Positions 1 to 5,055 are shown, counted from the stretch's first letter. The stretch is 5,055 nt of DNA from Nitrospiraceae bacterium (GCA_011391455.1 JAABQN010000160.1:1-5055), one strand, 5' to 3'. Numbers and translations are program-made. Notes: a model not told the origin generated them from the sequence alone.

Positions 1-512
1 AACGGATTACTGCACCGGCTCCAGAATCTCAGGACGCGCCGCTGAGCCTGCAAACCGAATCGGTCACGCAGGACCAGCCTGCTCCCAGTACCAAACCGAG
101 CGAGGCCCCTGTCGTATCAGCTAAGCCGAGTGTGTCAGATACGGACGAACTTGCGCCGACCCCTGTCACGACAGCTTCAGTTGCGCTGAAGCCGACGACT
201 CCGGCTCCTTCGTCGCTGGGGAACGACGGACCACTGGGAGGGATTTCACTCGAAGGGTCTGGAACAACAGAGGGACAGTTGGCACTGGAGCTTGAAGCGA
301 TAGAGTTGAGTTGGGTCGTCATTCAGATCGATGGGGGCAGCCCCCAAGAAGCCTTGCTGCGGCCCGGAGAAAAAGCTACATGGAAAGGTCAGGACCAGTT
401 TATCCTGACGCTCGGTAACGCGGGGGGGGTCAAGGCCGAACTCAATGGCAAACCTCAAAAGCCCTTCGGCCCGAGTGGCAAAGTTGCGCGCGATATCGTC
501 ATCAAGCGGTAA
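1..512 (+). CDS. RodZ-like protein, C-terminal part (5' end outside window)
   Basis: This is the 3' end of a gene that enters the window already open. Reading starts at base 3 and runs without a stop to TAA at 510-512, giving 169 visible residues. The first ~85 residues are rich in Pro, Thr, Ser and Ala, as expected of a flexible periplasmic linker. The last ~80 residues (from about GQLALELEAIELSWVVI to the terminal DIVIKR) match the C-terminal beta domain of RodZ-type proteins (DUF4115). Recognisable parts are the 'ELSWVVIQIDG' strand, the 'LLRPGEKATW' turn and the 'LGNAGGVKAELNGKP' block. RodZ is a bitopic protein with a cytoplasmic helix-turn-helix domain that links MreB to the cell-wall elongation machinery. 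Those N-terminal parts would lie upstream and cannot be checked here. A GTG at 132 is in frame but lies inside the linker and is not taken as the start. The family call is good, but orthology to RodZ itself is uncertain. Confidence 0.8.
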   Translation, partial: RITAPAPESQDAPLSLQTESVTQDQPAPSTKPSEAPVVSAKPSVSDTDELAPTPVTTASVALKPTTPAPSSLGNDGPLGGISLEGSGTTEGQLALELEAIELSWVVIQIDGGSPQEALLRPGEKATWKGQDQFILTLGNAGGVKAELNGKPQKPFGPSGKVARDIVIKR

Positions 513-955
513 CAGGCTGCGGATCAACCATTTCATACAGCAGAACTTCGCTGTCAGTATGTCTGGCGTAAGCCAGGTCTGTCTGGTCTATCTAGTTTCT
601 CTGGTCTATTCGGTCTGTCTCGTCTGATTGGTTGAACGAAACTGACCAGATGAACCAGACAGACTAGATAGACCAGACAGACTTGCAAGATATTGAGGAT
701 ATGGGGCGCTGCGGCAGGAGTTGAGGCACAATGGCGCCACCCTTTTGAGCCTTCCGAGATTTCCGTGATCACCCATGCCCCTAACTAACGGAAATATCGT
801 GTCTCACCGTGAGGGGATTCTGGCATGAGCCTTGATACGTATCTGACTAGGACTGACGAAATTCATCGGAGCGGAAGTGAGCAGGAGTCGGAAACGGGAT
901 CGTGAAGCGAAAGAATTACGGAGTAGGAATACCTTCCGATAGCACGTTGAATTGC
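513..955. other. Intergenic region without a convincing gene
   Basis: This 443-base stretch lies between the RodZ-like gene and the cytochrome promoter. I see no credible coding sequence in it. Short open frames on both strands mostly read through the GTCTGTCTGGTCTATCT repeat, giving low-complexity VCLVYLV peptides, or have no ribosome binding site. It contains the long inverted repeat at 577-682 (listed separately). Two lesser structures are an 8-bp inverted repeat, ATTTCCGT at 759-766 with ACGGAAAT at 788-795, and a 10-bp perfect palindrome, GATACGTATC, at 834-843. Neither small structure has a T-tract or sits at a promoter, so no function is assigned. No clear intrinsic terminator follows the RodZ-like gene unless the inverted repeat serves that role. 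Confidence 0.6.
577..682. repeat. Long imperfect inverted repeat (GTCTGTCTGGTCTATCT type)
   Basis: The outer 19 bp are a perfect inverted repeat: 577-595 (GTCTGTCTGGTCTATCTAG) pairs with 664-682. Pairing continues inward with roughly two thirds of positions matching, until a short centre near 628-631. The whole 106-base element could fold into one hairpin. Each arm is made of degenerate copies of a GTCTGTCT/GGTCTATC unit, so it is both a tandem and an inverted repeat. From memory, similar GACCAGACAGAC-rich intergenic repeats are frequent in Nitrospira genomes; this was not checked. It could act as an mRNA 3' end or barrier for the RodZ-like transcript, or be a non-autonomous mobile repeat. 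There is no T-tract after the right arm, so a classical rho-independent terminator is not supported. Confidence 0.75.
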
Positions 956-985
956 TTGACATAAGTGGGAGGCCATTGTTATATT
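956..985 (+). promoter_or_regulatory. Sigma70-type promoter of the cytochrome c gene
   Basis: A perfect -35 hexamer TTGACA lies at 956-961. It is followed by a -10 TATATT at 980-985 (18-bp spacer), or equivalently TTATAT at 979-984 (17-bp spacer). A transcript starting near 991-993 would carry a leader of about 87 bases before the cytochrome ATG at 1079. The hexamers and spacing match the housekeeping consensus closely. It is the only strong promoter seen upstream of this gene. No obvious operator overlaps it. Confidence 0.7.
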
Positions 986-1063
986 CGCCCGCGTTTTGTC
1001 GCTTTGATATGGAGTTCATAAGCCAGCGGCCCGATGCCGAGTTCACGTGCGGTGGTTAAACAC

Positions 1064-1071
1064 AAAGGAGG
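1064..1071 (+). promoter_or_regulatory. Ribosome binding site deciding the cytochrome start
   Basis: AAAGGAGG at 1064-1071 is a near-perfect Shine-Dalgarno sequence, 7 bases before ATG 1079. It favours 1079 over the in-frame ATG at 1034, which would add 15 residues ahead of the signal peptide and has no comparable site. Confidence 0.85.
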
Positions 1072-1078
1072 AAATCTG

Positions 1079-1525
1079 ATGGGGCATTTTGCTAAGTTTT
1101 TGGGAATCAGCGCAGCATTGATCATGCTGTCGGCATCAGTGGTCGGAGCCGAGGAAAAGGATCCGCTCAAGTCCCGCGTTCCGGCTGATCAGATGTCCGA
1201 TGCAAAAGCCAACAAGAATCCGGTTGCTGCAACCCCTGAGAACATTGCCAAAGGAAAGGCACTGTATGAGGGTAAGGGGACTTGTTTCAATTGCCATGGT
1301 AAGAACGGGGATGGCCAGGGCGAGGCCGGGAAGGTTCTGAACCCGAGCCCCCGCGATTTCACAAATTGCAAATTCCATAAGAAGCGGAAAGATGGTGAGC
1401 TCTTCTGGATCATCAAGAACGGGAGTGTCGGCACAGGCATGATTTCCTTGACCCCAGCGATTATCTCGGAAGAGGAAGCCTGGCTGATCATCAACTACGA
1501 GCGGACCTTCTGCAAAGCCGAGTAG
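1079..1525 (+). CDS. Exported mono-haem class I cytochrome c
   Basis: The protein has 148 aa. Residues 1-24 form a Sec signal peptide with a hydrophobic core (GISAALIMLSASVV) and a likely cleavage after VVGA, so the mature protein starts EEKDP. After a polar lead of about 28 residues comes one class I cytochrome c domain. Its CFNCH haem attachment motif is at 69-73, a glycine-rich loop (GKNGDGQGEAG) follows, then NPSPRDFTN. The sixth-ligand methionine is probably Met121 in GTGMISL, and the last helix is EEAWLIINYERTF. It should be a periplasmic soluble electron carrier, but its redox partner cannot be read from this window. Cys97 and Cys145 are extra to the haem motif and might form a disulfide (inference). 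The gene has its own promoter and terminator and appears monocistronic. Start at 1079 was chosen for its ribosome binding site and the signal peptide. Confidence 0.9.
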   Translation: MGHFAKFLGISAALIMLSASVVGAEEKDPLKSRVPADQMSDAKANKNPVAATPENIAKGKALYEGKGTCFNCHGKNGDGQGEAGKVLNPSPRDFTNCKFHKKRKDGELFWIIKNGSVGTGMISLTPAIISEEEAWLIINYERTFCKAE

Positions 1526-1550
1526 TTTCGTCGCAGCCTCAAGGCTAATG

Positions 1551-1587
1551 AGAGGGTGGAGGATCAATCCTCCACCCTCTTTTTTTA
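1551..1587 (+). terminator. Rho-independent terminator of the cytochrome gene
   Basis: A perfect 13-bp stem pairs AGAGGGTGGAGGA (1551-1563) with TCCTCCACCCTCT (1568-1580) around a TCAA loop. T-run 1581-1586 follows. It lies 26 bases after the cytochrome stop codon, which fits a single-gene transcript ending here. A short A-tract is absent on the other side, so it is mainly a plus-strand terminator. Confidence 0.93.
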
Positions 1588-1607
1588 TTCCGACCGTGTG
1601 ACTTTGT

Positions 1608-1730
1608 CAGGATGCTCAAAAAGACTGTCCAGCAAGGCCGCAGCGAGTGAAGGCCTGAGGCGTACCCTTGCGGTACGTTGAGGGTCTGAACGATGCGAGA
1701 ACGCCGCTGGCGGGCTTTTTCAGCATCCTG
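1608..1730. repeat. Full-length palindromic intergenic repeat, ~123 bp
   Basis: The outer ends CAGGATGCTCAAAAAG (1608-1623) and CTTTTTCAGCATCCTG (1715-1730) are inverted repeats with one mismatch. Inner blocks also pair around a centre near 1669: GTCCAGC with GCTGGCG, and GCGTACC with GGTACGTT flanked by GAGG/GAGGGT. The whole element is thus one long imperfect palindrome. It lies between convergent genes, and its right end is the base next to the stop codon of the minus-strand caspase-like gene (TAG at 1731-1733). A transcript from that gene would meet a large hairpin containing U-runs, so the element may also end transcription. I recall closely similar sequences as multi-copy repeats in Nitrospira, suggesting a MITE- or REP-like family. 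No transposase or clear target-site duplication is visible here. Confidence 0.8.
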
Positions 1731-3596
1731 CTAATGGGCTTCGGTGCCCTGGATCGCAGCTACCTTGGTCAATATCAAGGCAGCAGAGGGATCGATTGGG
1801 CTAATCGCCGGCACAGCAAACGGGCGTTGCTCCTGGTTCATGTAGGTCTTGGCAGCCCAGCGCACTTTCTGGCTGAGATAGGCCACGGTTTCGCCGAGTG
1901 TCACGTCGCCGTCCCGATTGGTGTCGGCTTCACCGCGCAGCGCCCGCAGCAGATAGTAGGTGAACAGGCCATGCCGATGCTGGTCGTCCTCCAACCCTTG
2001 CCCGATGCCGCTGAGCCCAATGACATGGAGGGTTGAACTCCCCCTAGGATTCCATTGGGGAAGGATGGTCTTGGCTTTGTTATCTGGTCCCATACGCGAC
2101 ACAGCGCCATCGAATAGAAACACCGTCTGTTTTGCTTTCAAGCGGGCCAGCGCCGCCTCAAAATTTTTGAGCGGGTACGACCGTGAGGGAGTCGTAGCAG
2201 TTCCATCGTATGGGACCAGGAATGTTTCTCCCGTCGAAGAGACCGAAGCAAGACCGGCAAAGTAGACAATAACGACCGCATCCCTGTTCATATGAGGCGG
2301 CAGCCAATCCAACAGCGCTTCGTCAATATCCGAGCGTATCGCCTTCCAATCTTGCAGCAGCCGAATATTGGAGGCAGGCAACCCACCAAGGGAGTGAAGA
2401 TAACTTGAGACCATCGCGGCATCCAAGGAAGCGAACTTGCGGGAGGGGATTTGCTGATCTCGATAGGATCCGATCCCGATTGAGAGCAAGTAGGTGTGGG
2501 GCTGTTGAAATCCGGTGGTCACAGAAGGGATGTGATCCACGTCGTCGGTCTTGATGCTGCTAGGATGGATGGATAGGGCCAGGGTTTGAACCGGCGGCTG
2601 AATACGGGTTCCTGAATCAGAGACGGCCACGTGAATCTCGGCCTTTTGTTGTTGGATGGACTGCGGCAAGGTCGCCGCAAATTCGATTGAGCGGGATTGG
2701 CCTTGGTGCAGCCGTCCTATTGCAAGGGAGGTTGCAGGAAATTGGGCGAGCAGTGAAGCGGTTCCTGTCAAGGTCGCCGTGGCACCCAGTAGTTCCTGCT
2801 CTCCTCCGTTCATGAGGTCGATGCGTACCCGAATGCGCTCGCCTCCCTCGAAGACCAAATCGCTGTTTTCATCCAGCACAGTGGCTTTAAATGAGATTGC
2901 CGACAAAGTGCCTTTGGCCTGGTCCATCGATGCAGGAGTGGGGCCGCCCGTCGCTGCCAATTGGGTACGGACGGCGCGGATGAATTGTGTCGAGAGGGCA
3001 ATCCCAGCGTCATGCACAAACTCTTGTATATTGCCGTAATCGCATCGGCGATTGCTCGGTTCTAGGATAAGCCGTTGGTTGTGTGCAAGGGACAGGGTCT
3101 GTCGGCCAAGCTCTTTCCCCGTAGCATCCTTGAAGGTTAGGAGCGTTTCGAGGGTGATGTCTGCAGGCACTCGATCATAGACATTATCAGCCCAAAGCTT
3201 GAGGTTTGAGCGTTGAAGTGTGACCGCGATCTCTTTGTCGGGCGGGATCTGTGCGGGGACTCCACCGGTGATGGTGACGGCCGTAAAATTTTGAGAGGCC
3301 GCGTCAATCATGATCGATTCGACTTCTTCCCCTACATTGAGCTCGTGGGGGCTATTGCATCCATCAATGTACGGCATTTTGAGATTGGTGAAGGCGGGGT
3401 CGAAGGTCAGCTTGACGGAGTTGGCCAGACGCGGACCCATATCCGGTAAGAGAGTTCGCTGAAATGGTGAAGCCAGTTTCTCGCATCCCCACAGCCCGCT
3501 GACTGTGAGGAGAAGACCCCATAGAATGGCCCATCGCGTTATTTGCGCGAGACTCGCGAGACTTGCGTGAAAAGCGGGAGGGGTTGGATATTTCAT
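1731..3596 (-). CDS. Caspase-fold (peptidase C14-like) predicted lipoprotein lacking the catalytic dyad
   Basis: The protein has 621 aa. Residues 1-37 look like a signal peptide (hydrophobic WAILWGLLLTVSGLWG) ending at Cys38. LWGC is a slightly atypical lipobox, so a lipid anchor is likely but not certain. Residues ~50-220 form an unrecognised domain with Cys79 and Cys185. Residues ~230-345 look like a beta-sandwich of the CARDB/NEW3 kind (LDENSDLVFEGGE, LMNGGEQELLGATATL). Residues ~367-590 form a bacterial caspase domain: SIGIGSYRD (372-380), VIVYFAG (442-448), LVPYD, FLFDGAVS (493-500) and RHGLFTYYLLRAL (541-553). An EF-hand-like loop DTNRDGDVTLGE lies at 558-569. Leu449 stands at the expected catalytic His (YFSGHG becomes YFAGLA) and Ala498 at the expected Cys (DACxS becomes DGAVS). 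Cysteine protease activity is therefore unlikely, and a binding or scaffold role in the envelope is inferred. ATG 3596 is the only plausible start before the signal core, and its Shine-Dalgarno is weak. The gene follows the glycosyltransferase by 45 bases. Confidence 0.85.
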   Translation of the reverse strand: MKYPTPPAFHASLASLAQITRWAILWGLLLTVSGLWGCEKLASPFQRTLLPDMGPRLANSVKLTFDPAFTNLKMPYIDGCNSPHELNVGEEVESIMIDAASQNFTAVTITGGVPAQIPPDKEIAVTLQRSNLKLWADNVYDRVPADITLETLLTFKDATGKELGRQTLSLAHNQRLILEPSNRRCDYGNIQEFVHDAGIALSTQFIRAVRTQLAATGGPTPASMDQAKGTLSAISFKATVLDENSDLVFEGGERIRVRIDLMNGGEQELLGATATLTGTASLLAQFPATSLAIGRLHQGQSRSIEFAATLPQSIQQQKAEIHVAVSDSGTRIQPPVQTLALSIHPSSIKTDDVDHIPSVTTGFQQPHTYLLSIGIGSYRDQQIPSRKFASLDAAMVSSYLHSLGGLPASNIRLLQDWKAIRSDIDEALLDWLPPHMNRDAVVIVYFAGLASVSSTGETFLVPYDGTATTPSRSYPLKNFEAALARLKAKQTVFLFDGAVSRMGPDNKAKTILPQWNPRGSSTLHVIGLSGIGQGLEDDQHRHGLFTYYLLRALRGEADTNRDGDVTLGETVAYLSQKVRWAAKTYMNQEQRPFAVPAISPIDPSAALILTKVAAIQGTEAH

Positions 3597-3623
3597 CTTT
3601 ACGAGTCTCGCCTGTCTTGCTCG
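3547..3623. repeat. GCGAGACTCG direct/inverted repeat spanning the caspase-like gene start
   Basis: On the plus strand GCGAGACTCG (3547-3556) is followed at once by the related GCGAGACTTGC. Its inverted copy CGAGTCTCGC lies at 3602-3611, followed by CTGTCTTGCTCG. The two exact 10-bp arms can pair around a 45-base loop that contains the ATG at 3596. The left copies lie inside the coding sequence and encode part of the signal-peptide n-region (HASLASLAQ). The right copy occupies much of the 45-base gap after the glycosyltransferase. Short GAGAC/GTCTC-type units resemble low-complexity repeats I recall from Nitrospira; that link is tentative. Confidence 0.5.
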
Positions 3624-3641
3624 GTTATTCTGCGAGGGATT

Positions 3642-4457
3642 TCATTGTGGAGGGAGCCCGAGTCGGCTGACTGGGGCCGGATGAAAATCCCTTGGGTGTG
3701 ACGGATCCACGTAGTAGCCCTTGGTCCAGTTCTGTCGGATCACAGCCAATTCGCGCAGCATGGCAAACCCATCTCTGATGACACGAAATTTTGAACCTGG
3801 TTGATGGGCCCAATTCACCGGAATTTCTGCGATGCGGTATCCGCGTTGTTTCGCGACATAGAGCAGTTCGACGTCGAAGCCATAGCCGTTGATGGTGGAG
3901 ACGCCAAAGAGGTCTGTTGCCACAGTTTGACGGAACAGTTTGAATCCGCATTGTGTGTCGGCGATTCCGCTGAGGCCTCTCTCCCGGATGAGTGTGTTGA
4001 ACAGGTAGCTCAAAATGGTCCGATACCAGCGAGTCTGGACTGCATAGTCCGGCAACCGGGAGGCGAGTGAACGCGATCCGATAGCCACGTCGGCTCCCTC
4101 AACCATGGCCTGTTCGAGCCGGGTGAGTTCCTGGATCGGCGTGGCGCCGTCCGCATCAGTAAATAACTGTAATCGTCCGATGGCTGCGCTCATTCCTCGT
4201 CGTACGGCTGCGCCTTTGCCTTGGCGTAGTGGAGCCCGGAGCAATTGAATCTCCGGGGTCGAAGAGGCAAGGCTCTCAACAACGGCGGCCGTATCATCGG
4301 TGCTGCCGTCGTCGACCACGAGGATTTCGAAGGGCTGTCCTCGGTCCCGCAAGAATGTGGTGATGCTTCGAAGATGGGGAAGAATGCGATCAGCCTCGTT
4401 ATGAGCTGGAATGATGATCGACCATTGGATGGAGCCTGAAGCGTTTTGCCAAGGCAT
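3642..4457 (-). CDS. GT2 glycosyltransferase, polyprenyl/dolichyl-phosphate sugar synthase-like
   Basis: The protein has 271 aa and a GT-A fold family 2 glycosyltransferase domain over nearly its whole length. Visible motifs are WSIIIPAHNEADRI (12-25), the nucleotide-binding VVDDGSTDDT (47-56), RQGKGAAVRRGM (78-89), and the metal-binding FTDADGATP (99-107, DxD-type D101/D103). Further blocks are AIGSRS (125-130), DTQCGFKLF (167-175), GFDVELLYVAKQRG (193-206) and EIPVNW (211-216). The order and wording of these blocks fit the ALG5/DPM1 group, which transfers a sugar from a nucleotide-sugar to a polyprenyl-phosphate at the inner face of the membrane. The exact sugar cannot be told. No transmembrane helix is present, so it is probably cytosolic or peripheral. 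An AAGGA ribosome site (plus-strand 4467-4471) lies 9 bases before the ATG. It is the first gene of a likely two-gene unit with the caspase-like gene. Confidence 0.9.
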   Translation of the reverse strand: MPWQNASGSIQWSIIIPAHNEADRILPHLRSITTFLRDRGQPFEILVVDDGSTDDTAAVVESLASSTPEIQLLRAPLRQGKGAAVRRGMSAAIGRLQLFTDADGATPIQELTRLEQAMVEGADVAIGSRSLASRLPDYAVQTRWYRTILSYLFNTLIRERGLSGIADTQCGFKLFRQTVATDLFGVSTINGYGFDVELLYVAKQRGYRIAEIPVNWAHQPGSKFRVIRDGFAMLRELAVIRQNWTKGYYVDPSHPRDFHPAPVSRLGLPPQ

Positions 4458-4516
4458 AGGAAACCATCCTTGTTGTGGTGAAGCGCGGTGGTCTCAGACC
4501 AGAATCTACACGAAAT

Positions 4517-4545
4517 ATGGTAGCGAGCCCACAACAGGATTGCAA
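4517..4545 (-). promoter_or_regulatory. Possible promoter for the glycosyltransferase/caspase-like operon
   Basis: Read on the minus strand, TTGCAA (4540-4545) and TACCAT (4517-4522) are separated by 17 bases. Each matches the sigma70 -35 or -10 consensus at four of six positions. A transcript would begin near 4510 and leave a leader of about 53 bases before ATG 4457. The hexamers are weak, so this is a candidate only. Confidence 0.35.
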
Positions 4546-4547
4546 GG

Positions 4548-4559
4548 GAGAGATCTCTC
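4548..4559. promoter_or_regulatory. 12-bp perfect palindrome, candidate operator
   Basis: GAGAGATCTCTC is a perfect 12-bp palindrome in the region between divergent genes, three bases upstream of the possible minus-strand -35. A dimeric regulator could bind there and affect one or both directions. No second copy is seen in the window, and no regulator gene is adjacent. Confidence 0.3.
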
Positions 4560-4653
4560 GCCCGCTTGACTTGACAGATCTGCCGATGGGGAGCGAACGT
4601 ACAACGGTAGAGAATACAGCGGTTGACCAGACTTGCATGATCTGAGGTGGGGG

Positions 4654-5055
4654 ATGCGCCGGGTGCTCATTCAATTCAGTCTTATGTTCAGCTTGGTATT
4701 GTTGGTTTCCTGTGCCTCTTCTATCCCACCTGCACGGATTGGCGATTATGTTTCCTCAGAGCGCAAGAGCTTCGACGACGCGTTCAGGTGGATCTATCAG
4801 CGACCACTACAGGCAGGGCTTGTTGTGGTGTCAGATACGGCAGAGCCAGGTGCGGCTCCGAATCTGCCGGACGAGGCGCTTGTTCGCCTTGGAGAGAAAC
4901 TACAACAGGGTCTCGGTCGTGCGATTCCTGTGGCGATAACAGAGGTGATCTCAGCCGACCATATCAGACCGCAGCCGTATGGGGATTGGGCCCAGTTTGC
5001 AGAACTGGGCCGGCAACGGAGGCTCGATTATCTGGCCATCGTGATTGTCTCCAGC
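4654..5055 (+). CDS. Predicted lipoprotein, N-terminal part (3' end outside window)
   Basis: An open frame runs from ATG 4654 to the window edge without a stop, giving 134 codons. Residues 1-19 are a lipoprotein signal peptide: basic MRR, then a hydrophobic stretch ending in the lipobox LVSC, with Cys20 as the lipidated residue. The mature part begins ASSIPPARIGDYVSSERKSF. Its next residue after Cys is not Asp, so under the E. coli rule it would go to the outer membrane. The remainder looks like mixed alpha/beta soluble protein (DDAFRWIYQRPLQAGLVVVSD, then RRLDYLAIVIVSS). I do not recognise the family. A GAGGTGG ribosome-site-like stretch at 4644-4650 precedes the ATG by 3 bases, with GAGG itself 6 bases away. 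A TTGACA at 4571-4576 lacks a fitting -10. The gene diverges from the glycosyltransferase across 196 bases. Confidence 0.75.
   Translation, partial: MRRVLIQFSLMFSLVLLVSCASSIPPARIGDYVSSERKSFDDAFRWIYQRPLQAGLVVVSDTAEPGAAPNLPDEALVRLGEKLQQGLGRAIPVAITEVISADHIRPQPYGDWAQFAELGRQRRLDYLAIVIVSS

Noticed and set aside
445..772. Open frames on both strands across the 577-682 repeat, giving VCLVYLV-rich peptides
   Set aside because: They read the repeat itself, are low complexity, and have no supporting ribosome sites. The plus-strand one also overlaps the end of the RodZ-like gene in another frame.
804..1046. Minus-strand 80-codon open frame before the cytochrome gene
   Set aside because: It runs antisense through the cytochrome promoter and leader, has no recognisable domain and no convincing ribosome site.
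1034..1078. Upstream in-frame ATG at 1034 as the cytochrome start
   Set aside because: It would put 15 mostly polar residues before the signal peptide and lacks a good ribosome site. ATG 1079 has AAAGGAGG at the right distance.
2656..3039. Plus-strand 127-codon open frame inside the caspase-like gene
   Set aside because: It is antisense to the beta-sandwich domain, whose sequence makes good sense on the minus strand; no independent evidence supports it.
4571..4576. TTGACA as the -35 of a promoter for the second lipoprotein gene
   Set aside because: No acceptable -10 hexamer occurs 16-19 bases downstream (the bases there read CGAACGTAC), so it is not annotated as a promoter.
4625..4653. Resemblance of GACCAGACTTGCATGATCTGAGG to the flank of the repeat near 671-697
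   Set aside because: The shared part is short (AGACTTGCA-GAT plus GAGG) and needs gaps to align; it could be chance or a decayed repeat fragment, so it is not called a second copy.
1..5055. CRISPR array, tRNA/rRNA gene, transposase or prophage genes
   Set aside because: I looked for regularly spaced direct repeats, tRNA-like folds and transposase or integrase motifs and saw none.

Overview
The window looks like chromosomal DNA from a moderately GC-rich, Gram-negative-type bacterium, most likely Nitrospira or a close relative (Nitrospirota). The organism call is inference. It rests on the intergenic palindromic repeats (a GTCTGTCTGGTCTATCT-type element and a roughly 123-bp AGGATGCTCAAAAAG...CTTTTTCAGCATCCT element), which resemble repeats I recall from Nitrospira genomes. 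The gene content also fits: a periplasmic c-type cytochrome and a caspase-like lipoprotein. No database search was possible.

Layout. (1) Bases 1-512, plus strand: the 3' end of a RodZ-like gene, with a Pro/Thr/Ser-rich linker followed by a C-terminal DUF4115-type beta domain. (2) 513-955: no gene, but a long imperfect inverted repeat at 577-682. (3) 956-1587, plus strand: a self-contained cytochrome unit with a sigma70-type promoter, a strong ribosome binding site, an exported mono-haem class I cytochrome c of 148 aa, and a 13-bp-stem intrinsic terminator. (4) 1608-1730: a full-length palindromic repeat between convergent genes, ending at the base next to the downstream gene's stop codon. (5) 4457 to 1731, minus strand: a probable two-gene operon. 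It encodes a GT2 dolichyl-/polyprenyl-phosphate-sugar synthase-like glycosyltransferase, then a 621-aa predicted lipoprotein with a caspase (peptidase C14) fold. (6) 4458-4653: a divergent intergenic region with a possible minus-strand promoter and a perfect 12-bp palindrome. (7) 4654 to the window end, plus strand: the 5' part of a second predicted lipoprotein, open at the window edge.

The most notable feature is the caspase-like protein. It keeps the flanking blocks of the bacterial caspase domain (SIGIGSY, VIVYFAG, LVPYD, RHGLFTYYLL, and an EF-hand-like DTNRDGDVTLGE loop). Leu449 stands where the catalytic His is expected and Ala498 where the catalytic Cys is expected. It therefore looks like an envelope-anchored pseudo-caspase rather than a protease. 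Co-transcription with a polyprenyl-sugar glycosyltransferase and divergence from another lipoprotein suggest an envelope role, but no sequence evidence links the three proteins mechanistically.
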